Part shown: piece after piece, positions 26,321-34,295 of the stretch
Position numbering within the stretch: position 1 is the stretch's first letter
How the letters are laid out: each line of letters begins with the position of its first letter
Origin: JAWKIJ01 sp041394325
GTDB lineage: Bacteria; Actinomycetota; Acidimicrobiia; Acidimicrobiales; Microtrichaceae
Assembly (NCBI GenBank): GCA_041394325.1
Contig: JAWKIJ010000001.1
Span: 1,426,001 to 1,490,000 of the forward strand
Reading direction: 5' to 3'
Length of the DNA: 64,000 nt
The notes under the pieces: generated by a model
The model's input: only the letters and a program-made list of their open reading frames with translations
What the model was told of the DNA's origin: nothing
The model's database searches: none
Translations under genes and position numbers: made by a program

Positions 26321-26352
26321 GCTTCCCCACCGTCGACACAAAGGGCTAACCG

Positions 26353-27690
26353 ATGAGCGAATCGAAGGCGCTGGCGATCCTCTCGGACCCGTCGCTGGTC
26401 GAGGAGAAGAGTTCGATCAGCTTCCGGTTCAACCGCCGGACGTGGACGCTCATCGGCACCCTCTCCGCGATCGCCGCCCTCGCCGGCATGGCGTTCACCT
26501 TCGTCCTCCCCAAGCAGTACGTCGTCACGCGCACCTTCATCGTCACGTCCGGGTCCAACCCCAACGACAACGACACGCTCATCCGGGCATTCCAGGACCT
26601 GATGGGTGATGAGCAGTTCGCCGCGGCGATCAAGGCGAAGACCGAGCTCCCGATTCCCGTCGAGGACGTCAAGGGCATGATCTCGGTGGATCGCCCCCCA
26701 CAGTCGGCCACGATCAAGGTCGCCGTCCGCTCGACCGACGAGGAGGACGCCTCCAAGGTGTCGGCCCAGATCGTTCCGACCCTCGACGACATCATCAACT
26801 CGGCGCAGGTCCAGCTCCCCATCGAGAACCGCATCTCGGGCCCCCTGGTGCAGGAGTACTTCGACCGGCCGTTGCGTCAGATCGAGTACGTCCCGTGGTA
26901 CGTCGGCCTGCTCGGAGCGGGGGCGATGGCGTTCCTGTTGAGCTTCGTGGTCGCGGCGTTCCGGCAGTATCGGCGTCCGGTCATCGCCTCACCCCGCGAC
27001 GTCGGCGAGGCGCTCGACCTGCCGGTGCTGGCGCGCATCGCCGCGGTGGGCGACGGACGCGCGGCCAACCCGCAGGACGCGGTGCTGGGAATGCTGTCCG
27101 CGGTCGAGCGGCTCGGAGCGAACGGCCCGATCCACCGCCTGGTCATCGTCGGTCCCGAGTCCGACGTCGAGCGTTCCAAGCTCGTGCTGGCCCTGGCGTG
27201 TTCGATCGCACGCAACTTCGACCAGCCGGTGGCGGTGATCGACGCGGACCTGGAGAACGCCCGGCTGACCGAGTTGGTCGGTGCCGAACGTGAGGCGGGC
27301 CTCGCCGAGTGCCTGTCGGGCGACGTGGCGGTCGACCACGCGATGTTGCGGATGGACGAGGGCTTCACCCCCGAGTTCATCGAGGGGATGGCACCCGCCG
27401 CGGGGATGATCCGGCTGATGCCGGCGGGGGTCGACCGGGGTGGATCGCTGTTGCGGATGCGTTCCAACCTCCACCAGGTGCTGGGGGCGCTGTCGGGCAA
27501 GTACGTCGTCGTGGTCGACGGGCCGCGGGTTCCCGGACAGGTGCCCTCCACACAGCTCCTGTCGATGGCCGACGCCACCATCGTCGTGGTCACCGAGAAC
27601 GTCACCACCATCCGCGACGCCCGGTTCGCCGGGAACACCCTCCGATCGAACACATCCAAGCCCGTGGGTGCGGTGGTGATGCGGCGGTAG
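26353..27690 (+). CDS. Wzz/BY-kinase-like exopolysaccharide co-polymerase with degenerate ATP site
   Basis: A 445-residue protein. A membrane helix (about 31-51), an extracytoplasmic Wzz-type domain and a second helix (about 183-203) are followed by a cytoplasmic domain shaped like the bacterial tyrosine kinase partner. Walker A-prime is present as VAVIDADLENARLTELVG (293-310) and a Walker B-like YVVVVDGPR follows. The Walker A loop is replaced by GPESDVERSKL (267-277), with no GK(S/T), and no C-terminal Tyr cluster is visible. It probably sets polymer length or organises export without kinase activity. The downstream sugar-transferase genes support this. Confidence 0.78.
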   Translation: MSESKALAILSDPSLVEEKSSISFRFNRRTWTLIGTLSAIAALAGMAFTFVLPKQYVVTRTFIVTSGSNPNDNDTLIRAFQDLMGDEQFAAAIKAKTELPIPVEDVKGMISVDRPPQSATIKVAVRSTDEEDASKVSAQIVPTLDDIINSAQVQLPIENRISGPLVQEYFDRPLRQIEYVPWYVGLLGAGAMAFLLSFVVAAFRQYRRPVIASPRDVGEALDLPVLARIAAVGDGRAANPQDAVLGMLSAVERLGANGPIHRLVIVGPESDVERSKLVLALACSIARNFDQPVAVIDADLENARLTELVGAEREAGLAECLSGDVAVDHAMLRMDEGFTPEFIEGMAPAAGMIRLMPAGVDRGGSLLRMRSNLHQVLGALSGKYVVVVDGPRVPGQVPSTQLLSMADATIVVVTENVTTIRDARFAGNTLRSNTSKPVGAVVMRR

Positions 27691-27764
27691 GATCGGGTGT
27701 CGGGGGTTGTCGACCCCGGATTCCGGCGGCACAATCGACACGGCATTTCGGGGGGCCTCCTTGC

Positions 27765-27893
27765 ATGTCGATGCGACCCATGTTTGACTTCGCCCACTTC
27801 GTGCGGTACCGCGTCGGGGTCCCCCAACCGGGGGACCTGCGGCGCGATCATTCCGCCGTTCCCGGATGCCAGACGGGCCGCGACGACCAATGA
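27765..27893 (+). CDS. Possible 42-aa leader peptide coupled to sugar transferase
   Basis: A short open frame of 42 codons starting MSMRPMFDFAHFVRYR and ending PGCQTGRDDQ. Its TGA overlaps the ATG of the glycosylphosphotransferase (ATGA at 27890-27893), the same coupling used between true genes here. GGGGGG lies 9 bases before its ATG. A hairpin (27818-27837) falls inside it. It could be a leader peptide, a small subunit, or chance. It matches nothing I know. Confidence 0.35.
   Translation: MSMRPMFDFAHFVRYRVGVPQPGDLRRDHSAVPGCQTGRDDQ
27818..27837 (+). terminator. 8-bp hairpin between exopolysaccharide genes
   Basis: GGTCCCCC and GGGGGACC enclose the loop AACC. There is no T-run. It lies 130 bases after the Wzz-like gene and 52 bases before the sugar transferase ATG, so it may be an intra-operon attenuator or processing site rather than a full terminator. 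Confidence 0.35.
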
Positions 27894-29416
27894 CGAATCC
27901 GACTCCCGCCGTTCCCCCCGACCATCCAGATGCGTCCGTCCGCGCCGACGTGGCCGGCAGGGCGCTGTTCGTGGTGCCCGACCGCGGGATCGGGTCGGGG
28001 ACCTCGATTCGACCGGCCCCCGGGGGACCCGGCCTCGATCGGGGCCCGTCGGCGCGCGAACGACGCGGCATCGGCCGGGTGATGTGGGCCTTGGGCGTCG
28101 CGCTCGACGTCGTTGCGATCGGAGCGGTCACCACCTACGTCACGGTCACGGCGCCGGGCCGCCGACCCGTGGCGGTCGGCGTGCTGTTCGCGGTGCTCGC
28201 CGTGGTGATCCTGCTGCCCACGCATCGTCGTGGACGGTTGGTGCCCCGTCCGTCCGAACTGGTCCTCGAGATCCCGATCCGGATCGCCATCGCCTTCGTC
28301 GTGGCGCTCACCAGTTCCACATGGCTCGGCTCGGCCGTGCGCGTCGCGTCGCTGGTCAACATCGTCGCCGTGGCCAGCATCGCGGTCCTCGCGGGCCGGC
28401 TCGTGTCGTTCGTTGTGGTGCGCCGGGTCCGCCGACGCGGTTACGACCTCGAGGACGTCGTCATCGTCGGGGCCGGACCCGTCGGCTGCGACCTCGCGGA
28501 GGCCATCTCGCACAACCCGGACTGCGGCCTCGTCCCCGCCGGGTTCGTCGACCGCTTCGACGAGGACCTGCCGCTCCCGATGCTCGGTCGGCCGGAGCGC
28601 CTGTTGGAGATCGTCGAACGACACCAGGTCGGCCACGTCATCCTCGGCTATGGCGGTGCCTCCGAACGTGAACTGGTCGACGTCACCCGTCGTTGCGCGC
28701 ACCTCCCGGTGCGCTTCTACACGATCCCCCGATTCTTCGAGCTCGGCGTCACGTCGGGCGCACGCGGCTTCGAGGTCGACGGCTACTCCGTCATGGAGAT
28801 CGGCAAACCCGGTGCACAACACCTGATGTGGCCGTTCAAGCGGGCGTTCGACCTCCTGGTGTCCTCCGTCGTACTGGTGCTCACGTCGCCCGTCCTTCTC
28901 CTCTGCGCCCTCGCGGTGAAGCTGACGAGTCGGGGCCCGATCCTGTTCCGTCAGGTCCGGGTCAGCGTCGACAACATCCCCTTCGAGATCCTGAAGTTCC
29001 GGACCATGCGCTACGTCGCCGACGCGGACCTCCAGGAAGCCCTCGACCATCGGGCCCAGGCCGTGGCGCTCGACGACGACCGCATCACGCCGGTCGGCCG
29101 CCTCCTGCGGAGGACCCACCTCGACGAACTCCCCCAACTCGTCAACGTCTTGAAGGGTGACATGTCGATCGTGGGGCCCCGACCCGAACGGCCCTACTTC
29201 GTCGACCTGCACGAGGCCGAGGTCAACGGCTACGCGTTGCGGCACAGGGTGCCGGCGGGGATCACCGGGTGGGCGCAGGTGCACGGATACTGGGGCGACA
29301 CCTCGATCGAGGCCCGAATCCGACTCGACAACCGTTACATCGAGAGCTGGTCGCCGTGGCGTGACCTGGTCATCGGCCTGCGCACGATCCCCACCCTGTT
29401 GGGGCGACGGCGTTGA
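27890..29416 (+). CDS. Exopolysaccharide polyprenyl glycosylphosphotransferase (WbaP/WcaJ type)
   Basis: A 508-residue membrane enzyme that starts polysaccharide repeat units by moving a sugar phosphate to undecaprenyl phosphate. The N-terminal helices and the Rossmann-like CoA-binding-type segment DVVIVGAGPVGCDLAEAI are followed by a last helix and the catalytic domain. Signature parts are FKRAFDLLVSSVVLVLTSP, LFRQVRVSVDNIPFEILKFR, RTHLDELPQLVNVLKGDMS and IVGPRPERP. ATG 27890 is used; ATG 27866 is in frame upstream. The stop overlaps the TTG start of the next glycosyltransferase. The sugar specificity is not visible. Confidence 0.92.
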   Translation: MTNPTPAVPPDHPDASVRADVAGRALFVVPDRGIGSGTSIRPAPGGPGLDRGPSARERRGIGRVMWALGVALDVVAIGAVTTYVTVTAPGRRPVAVGVLFAVLAVVILLPTHRRGRLVPRPSELVLEIPIRIAIAFVVALTSSTWLGSAVRVASLVNIVAVASIAVLAGRLVSFVVVRRVRRRGYDLEDVVIVGAGPVGCDLAEAISHNPDCGLVPAGFVDRFDEDLPLPMLGRPERLLEIVERHQVGHVILGYGGASERELVDVTRRCAHLPVRFYTIPRFFELGVTSGARGFEVDGYSVMEIGKPGAQHLMWPFKRAFDLLVSSVVLVLTSPVLLLCALAVKLTSRGPILFRQVRVSVDNIPFEILKFRTMRYVADADLQEALDHRAQAVALDDDRITPVGRLLRRTHLDELPQLVNVLKGDMSIVGPRPERPYFVDLHEAEVNGYALRHRVPAGITGWAQVHGYWGDTSIEARIRLDNRYIESWSPWRDLVIGLRTIPTLLGRRR

Positions 29417-30516
29417 GTGCCTCGCCCTCGGACATCGAATCCGGACCGCTCGTCAGCGTCGCAATCCCCACGCTCAACGAGCAGCCCTCGATCAGCATCT
29501 GTCTCGAGTCGGTGCTCGCGCAGACGTGGCGAAACGTCGAGGTGCTGGTCGTCGACGGTGGGTCCACCGATCGCACCCGCGACCTCGTCGAGGCGTTCGC
29601 TGCGGTCGATCCGAGGGTGCGCCTGCTCGACAACCCCCGTCGTACCCAACCCGCGGCCCTCAACCGTGCGGTCGACGAGGCGCTCGGCGAGTATCTGATC
29701 CGCATCGACGCTCACTCGACCGTGCCACCGACCTATGTCGAGGGCGTCATCGATCACTTCCTGACCGGGAGCTGGGGTGGGGTCGGTGGCCGGAAGGACG
29801 GTGTCGCCGAGACCGCCCAGGGTCATGCGATCGCCGCTGCCCTGGGTTCGCGCTTCGGCGTCGGTGGCTCTACCTACCATCACGGAACCGAGATGCAGAC
29901 CGTCGACCACATCCCGTTCGGGGCGTATCCACTCGACGTGGTCCGCGAACTCGGTGGATGGGACGAGGCGATCCCGACCAACGAGGACTTCGAGTTCGAC
30001 TACCGGGTGAGGGCGAGCGGACGGGAGTTGCTCTTCGATCCGTCGTTGACGATCGCGTGGCAGACCCGCGAAACGGTCGCCGGACTGTTCACCCAGTACC
30101 GCCGGTACGGACGCGCGAAGGTTCTCACCGTGCGCAAGCATCCCGATTCGGCGTCGCCGCGCCACATCCTGCCGGCGGTACTGGTCGCGGCGCTCGCCGG
30201 GTCGCTGTTGATGGCGCCGCGCCGACCCCGACCGGGGTTGGGTTTCATCCTCGCCTACCTCGCCGGCATCACCGGAGCCGGCCTGCTCACCGCGCCGGGC
30301 GTGGCCGACCCCCGGGCGCGGCGGTATCTGCCCGCGGCCTTCGCCGCCATGCACGTCGGCCACGGGATCGGCTTCTGGGAGGGTCTGCTCGGTGGTCGTC
30401 GACCCGACGCATCCGGTCTCGAATCGTGGCGGAACGGCCGGGCCTCGACTGCGACGACGTCTGCAACGGGTGACGGCACCCGCCCGCGGTACGCTCGGCG
30501 CCGCGGTCGCGGGTAG
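29413..30516 (+). CDS. Family 2 glycosyltransferase with C-terminal membrane helices
   Basis: A 367-residue GT-A enzyme. VSVAIPTLNEQPSISICLES, then VEVLVVDGGSTDRTRDLVEAF, holds the nucleotide-binding strands. LIRIDAHSTVP occupies the DxD region, and GWDEAIPTNEDFEFDYRVR carries the ED pair of the acceptor base. Two or three membrane helices follow (residues 250-320), typical of exopolysaccharide GT2 enzymes. The TTG at 29413 overlaps the stop of the upstream gene (TTGA). Its TAG stop (30514-30516) lies inside the tRNA-Gln gene. Confidence 0.9.
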   Translation: MSASPSDIESGPLVSVAIPTLNEQPSISICLESVLAQTWRNVEVLVVDGGSTDRTRDLVEAFAAVDPRVRLLDNPRRTQPAALNRAVDEALGEYLIRIDAHSTVPPTYVEGVIDHFLTGSWGGVGGRKDGVAETAQGHAIAAALGSRFGVGGSTYHHGTEMQTVDHIPFGAYPLDVVRELGGWDEAIPTNEDFEFDYRVRASGRELLFDPSLTIAWQTRETVAGLFTQYRRYGRAKVLTVRKHPDSASPRHILPAVLVAALAGSLLMAPRRPRPGLGFILAYLAGITGAGLLTAPGVADPRARRYLPAAFAAMHVGHGIGFWEGLLGGRRPDASGLESWRNGRASTATTSATGDGTRPRYARRRGRG

Positions 30517-30582
30517 TTCAACTGGCAGAACACCGGACTTTGAATCCGGGGGTTGCAGGTTCGAGCCCTGCCCCGCGAGCCA
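30507..30582 (+). tRNA. tRNA-Gln (UUG anticodon)
   Basis: A complete cloverleaf: 7-bp acceptor stem TCGCGGG/CCCGCGA, anticodon stem CCGGA/TCCGG enclosing CTTTGAA (anticodon TTG), and T-arm GCAGG-TTCGAGC-CCTGC. Discriminator G is at 30579 and an encoded CCA at 30580-30582. All acceptor pairs are Watson-Crick. The first 10 bases overlap the end of the GT2 coding sequence. glmU starts 18 bases downstream. Confidence 0.97.
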
Positions 30583-30600
30583 CGAGAGGGTCGACCGCCG

Positions 30601-31737
30601 ATGCAGCCCAGGGGTGAGATGGATCACGACGACACCGACGCGGACACGGCTCCCCTCTACGCGGTGGTGCTCGCAGCCGGGGAGGGGTCCCGAATGCGTT
30701 CGGAACGACCCAAGCCGTTGCATCGGCTCTGCGGCAAACCGATGCTGGCGTACGTGCTCGAGTCGCTGGCGACGAGTCGGGTCGAGCAGGTCGCGGTCGT
30801 CGTCGGCCACAAGGCGGAGCGGGTCACCAAGGCGATCGGCGAGATGGCGGGCACCCCGCGGTTGACCTTCGTCGAACAGGAGGTCCAGCGGGGGACCGGT
30901 GACGCGGCACTGATCGGGCTCAGCGGCCTCCCCGACGATCCCGACGACGATGCAGACGTTCTGGTGCTGCCCGGCGACACCCCCCTGCTGACACCCGGGA
31001 CCATCCGTCACCTGGTCGACGTCCACCGTGGGTCACCCGTCGCGGCCACCGTGCTGACGGCACGCGTCGCCGACCCCACCGGCTACGGCCGGGTCGTCCG
31101 TGGGCGTCACGGGGGGGTGACCGGGGTGGTGGAACACCGCGACGCAGACGCCGGGCAACTGCTGATCGACGAGATCAACACCTCGATCTACTGCTTCAAG
31201 CGTGCGTTGCTGGCGCCTGCGTTGCGACGCCTGCATCCCGACAACGCGCAGGGTGAGCTCTACCTGACCGACGTGGTCGCGGTGCTCGCCGAAGCCGGCC
31301 ATCGCGTCGACTCGGTGGTCGCCGAGAACCCCGCCGAGGCGTCCGGGGTGAACGACCGTGTGCAACTCGCCGAGGCCGAGGCCGAGATGCGTCGCCGCAC
31401 CAACACGGCGCTCCAGCGGGCGGGTGTGACGATGGTCGATCCCGCACGGACCTATGTCGACGCGACCGTGAGGCTCGGCCGGGACGTGACGCTCTTCCCC
31501 GGGGTGGTGTTGTCGGGCGGCACCGTCGTGGGCGACCACACCGAGATCGGTCCCGGATGTCGCATCGTCGACTCGGTCATCGGTGCCGAGGTCGTGGTCG
31601 ACTCGACGGTGGCGACCAACGCGACCGTCGGAGACGGCGCCAGGGTGGGGCCGTTCGCCGTGTTGTCCGCCGGCGCCGACGTCCCGGCGGGCCGGGTCAC
31701 CGGCCCGTTCTACAATTCGGGCGACCATCAGGTGTGA
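30601..31737 (+). CDS. glmU: GlmU-type UDP-GlcNAc pyrophosphorylase lacking the acetyltransferase site
   Basis: A 378-residue protein. The N-terminal uridylyltransferase is complete: VVLAAGEGSRMRSERPKPLH, then QRGTGDAALIGL, VLPGDTPLL, GYGRVVRG, EINTSIYCFKRALL and NAQGELYLTDVV. The left-handed beta helix begins (TYVDATVRLGRDVTLFPGVV) but stops after GARVGPFAVLSAG with a short GPFYNSGDHQV tail. Full GlmU has about 80-110 more residues, with the catalytic His and the acetyl-CoA site. So this protein should make UDP-GlcNAc from GlcNAc-1-P only. The place before prs is the usual actinobacterial one. ATG 30619, with AGGGGTGAG before it, is an alternative start. Confidence 0.88.
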   Translation: MQPRGEMDHDDTDADTAPLYAVVLAAGEGSRMRSERPKPLHRLCGKPMLAYVLESLATSRVEQVAVVVGHKAERVTKAIGEMAGTPRLTFVEQEVQRGTGDAALIGLSGLPDDPDDDADVLVLPGDTPLLTPGTIRHLVDVHRGSPVAATVLTARVADPTGYGRVVRGRHGGVTGVVEHRDADAGQLLIDEINTSIYCFKRALLAPALRRLHPDNAQGELYLTDVVAVLAEAGHRVDSVVAENPAEASGVNDRVQLAEAEAEMRRRTNTALQRAGVTMVDPARTYVDATVRLGRDVTLFPGVVLSGGTVVGDHTEIGPGCRIVDSVIGAEVVVDSTVATNATVGDGARVGPFAVLSAGADVPAGRVTGPFYNSGDHQV

Positions 31738-31828
31738 GGTCCCCAGAGGGGCTGTCACCCTCGGTCGCGAACGGTCGGCGACCCACCCTGCCCACTCACG
31801 CCGACTCCGATCCCAGGGGGACCGTCAG

Positions 31829-32812
31829 ATGGAGCTGATCACCAAGAAGCGGCTGCACGTGGTCGCCGGGCGCAACAACCGGGCCCTCGCCGAGGAGGTC
31901 GCGCAACGGTTGGGTGTCGAGTTGGGCCATGTCAGTCTGGCGGAGTTCGCGAACGGCGAGTTGCACTGCCGGTTCGGAGAGTCCATTCGGGGTGCGGACG
32001 TCTTCATCTTCCAGGGCCACTGCTCCACCGCCGAGATGTCGATCAACGACGCGCTGATGGAGCAGCTCATCATGGTGGATGCGGCACGGCGGGCGTCCGC
32101 CAAGCGCATCACGGTGGTCGCTCCGTTCTACGGATACGGCCGGCAGGATCGAAAGGCGGAGGGTCGCGAACCGATCACCGCGAAACTCATCGCCAACATG
32201 TTCACCGCGGCCGGTGCACGGCGCATGGTGTCGGTCGACTTGCACAGCGGCCAGATCCAGGGCTTCTTCGACGGGCCGGTCGACCATCTGACCGCGATGC
32301 CGGTACTGGTCGACTGGATGTCGGCGAACCTCCCGGAGGACCTCGTCGTGGTGTCACCCGACGCCGGTCGGGTCAAGGTCGCCGAGCGATACGCCAACGT
32401 GTTGCACGCGAACATCGCGATCGTTCACAAGCGGCGCGTACGTGGCGTCAAGAACACCGTCGAGGCCAAGGACGTCGTCGGCGACGTCGAAGGCCGCGCC
32501 TGCGTGTTGATCGACGACATGATCGACACAGGTGGCACTCTCGTCGCCGCGGCCGAGCAGCTCGCCGAACGTGGCGCCTCCGCGGTGTTCGCCGCCGCGA
32601 CGCACGGGGTGTTCAGTGGACCGGCGATCGACCGGATCAAGAACTCGGTACTCGAGAAGGTGGTCATCACCAACACGCTGCCCCTCCCGGCCGACAAGCA
32701 GATCGACAAGATCGAGGTGCTGTCGGCGGCGGGCATCATCGCCGACGCGATCGACGCGGTCTTCGAGGACACATCCGTGTCGGAGATCTTCGGCGGTCAC
32801 AACCAGTCCTGA
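31829..32812 (+). CDS. prs: Ribose-phosphate pyrophosphokinase
   Basis: A 327-residue PRPP synthetase (ribose 5-phosphate + ATP to PRPP + AMP), feeding nucleotide, His and Trp synthesis. Visible motifs are FANGELHCRFGESIRGADVF, the catalytic flexible loop FYGYGRQDRKAEGREPITAK, VDLHSGQIQGFFDGPVDHL, and the PRPP loop VLIDDMIDTGGTLV. Length and all sites are normal. ATG 31829 has AGGGGG 9 bases upstream. It follows glmU and precedes rplY, the conserved actinobacterial order. Confidence 0.96.
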   Translation: MELITKKRLHVVAGRNNRALAEEVAQRLGVELGHVSLAEFANGELHCRFGESIRGADVFIFQGHCSTAEMSINDALMEQLIMVDAARRASAKRITVVAPFYGYGRQDRKAEGREPITAKLIANMFTAAGARRMVSVDLHSGQIQGFFDGPVDHLTAMPVLVDWMSANLPEDLVVVSPDAGRVKVAERYANVLHANIAIVHKRRVRGVKNTVEAKDVVGDVEGRACVLIDDMIDTGGTLVAAAEQLAERGASAVFAAATHGVFSGPAIDRIKNSVLEKVVITNTLPLPADKQIDKIEVLSAAGIIADAIDAVFEDTSVSEIFGGHNQS

Positions 32813-32860
32813 GCACCGGTGGCCCGCCGCGTTCGGCGGTACCGGAGTCAAGGGCCGGTT

Positions 32861-32910
32861 CTGACACGACCACCGGTTGTTGGTAGAGTCGCCGGTCGGT
32901 TTCCGGCCGG
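32861..32910 (+). promoter_or_regulatory. Promoter and leader hairpin of rplY
   Basis: CTGACA (32861-32866) and TAGAGT (32884-32889) are 17 bases apart. The predicted transcript starts near 32896 and has a leader of about 93 bases. Just after the -10 box, CCGGTCGG-TTT-CCGGCCGG (32892-32910) can form an 8-pair hairpin. Confidence 0.55.
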
Positions 32911-32988
32911 TCGTCGCCGATCCGTGCCCCACCCGGTGAGGTTCCGGGAGGAATCGAATCGCCCCCCGAGGTCCGAGGAGTTCTCATC

Positions 32989-33672
32989 ATGGCTGAGGTC
33001 ACGCTCACCGCATCCACCGGTCGCGAGAAGGGGTCGAGTGCGTCGCGTCGCCTGCGTGCGGCCGGTGCCGTCCCCGCGACGGTCTACGGCATGGGCAAGG
33101 ATGCGGTTTCGGTGTCGGTCCAGCGGGCCGATCTTCGGCGGGCGATGACCACCGACGCCGGAGTCAACGCCCTGATCCGCCTCGAGGTGGACGGTGCCGA
33201 GACCGAGTACGCCCTCGTGAAGGAGGTGCAACGCCACACCGTGCGCCGCGACGTCATCCACATCGATCTCCTGCGCATCGACCCCCACAAGGAGATGGTG
33301 CTCGACGTACCCATCGTGTTGACGGGTGAGGCGAAGAAGGTCACGGGCGGGGGCGGTTTCGTCGACCAGCGACTCACCGCCCTCCAGGTGATCGTTCGCC
33401 CCGATTCGATCCCGACCGAGTTGGTCGCCGACATCTCCGACATGGAGGTCAACGACACGATCGCCGTGAGCGACCTGGCGTTGCCCCGGGGTGTGACCAC
33501 CGACGTCGACCCGGCCACACCGGTGGTACATGCGTCGTTGACCCGCGCGGCACTCGTCGCCGCGCGAGCGGCGGCCTCCGAGGGCGGTGCCGAAGGCGGA
33601 GAGGGTGAGGCAGCGGGTGACGCGGCGGCCGGCGACGACGCCGCGGCCACCGACTCCGCCGCCGACGCCTGA
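32989..33672 (+). CDS. rplY: Ribosomal protein bL25 (general stress protein Ctc form)
   Basis: A 227-residue long form of bL25. The 5S rRNA-binding domain is at the front (GSSASRRLRAAGAVPATVYG), followed by the TL5/CTC beta domain (VPIVLTGEAKKVTGGGGFVD and IPTELVADISDMEVNDTIAV). The end is an Ala/Gly/Glu-rich acidic tail common in actinobacteria. CGAGGAG stands 8 bases before the ATG. The TGA overlaps the apparent CTG start of pth. Confidence 0.95.
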   Translation: MAEVTLTASTGREKGSSASRRLRAAGAVPATVYGMGKDAVSVSVQRADLRRAMTTDAGVNALIRLEVDGAETEYALVKEVQRHTVRRDVIHIDLLRIDPHKEMVLDVPIVLTGEAKKVTGGGGFVDQRLTALQVIVRPDSIPTELVADISDMEVNDTIAVSDLALPRGVTTDVDPATPVVHASLTRAALVAARAAASEGGAEGGEGEAAGDAAAGDDAAATDSAADA

Positions 33673-34295
33673 CCCCCGGTCCGTTCCGTCGCGGCGACAA
33701 GTCGTACGCGTCGGCGCCCTGGGACCTGCTCGTCGTCGGACTGGGCAATCCGGGTTCTCGCTACGCGCACACGCTCCACAACGTCGGTTTCGCCGCCGTC
33801 GCCCTCCTCGCGCGACGCCACGGCGTGTCGTTGAAGCACCGGTCCCGTGACCACGCCCTCGTCGCCGAGGTCCGGGAGCCGTCGCGTCGCTGGGTGCTCG
33901 CCCAGCCCCAGACGTTCATGAACGAATCGGGCCGTGCGGTCGTTCCCTTGATGCGCCATCACGGGATCGACGACGGTGAGCGCCTCGTGGTCGTGCACGA
34001 CGAACTCGACCTCGAACCGGGTCGCATCAAGCTCAAGCGTGGCGGCGGACTCGCGGGCAACAACGGACTGCGATCCATCAGTTCCCATCTGCATACCCAG
34101 GACTTCCTCCGCATCCGCATCGGTGTGGGCAAACCCCCGCGAGGTGCGGCCCACGGGGCCGACCACGTCCTGTCGGTACCGCGAGCCTCCGAGCGCGAGC
34201 TGATCGGGGTGTGCGTGGAGGAGGCGGCGGACGCCGTCGAACTGATCCTCTCGGACGGTTTCGACGCGGCGATGGCGAGGTACAACCAGCGGTGA
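33669..34295 (+). CDS. pth: Peptidyl-tRNA hydrolase (apparent CTG start)
   Basis: Releases tRNA from stalled peptidyl-tRNA. LVVGLGNPGSRYAHTLHNVG is the family start motif with the substrate Asn and catalytic His, QPQTFMNESGRAVVPLM holds the tRNA-binding Asn, and VVHDELDLEPGRIKLKRGG carries the catalytic Asp. The frame has no ATG, GTG or TTG before the conserved start. The only candidate is CTG 33669, whose last two bases begin the rplY stop (CTGA). A lost base near the true start is the alternative. The stop overlaps the mfd GTG. About 208 residues. Confidence 0.9.
   Translation: MTPGPFRRGDKSYASAPWDLLVVGLGNPGSRYAHTLHNVGFAAVALLARRHGVSLKHRSRDHALVAEVREPSRRWVLAQPQTFMNESGRAVVPLMRHHGIDDGERLVVVHDELDLEPGRIKLKRGGGLAGNNGLRSISSHLHTQDFLRIRIGVGKPPRGAAHGADHVLSVPRASERELIGVCVEEAADAVELILSDGFDAAMARYNQR

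Noticed and set aside
26237..26352. Class I cyclic-di-GMP riboswitch upstream of the exopolysaccharide block
   Set aside because: The conserved GGGCAAAC and GCAAAGCC elements are absent; only a general structured leader is supported.
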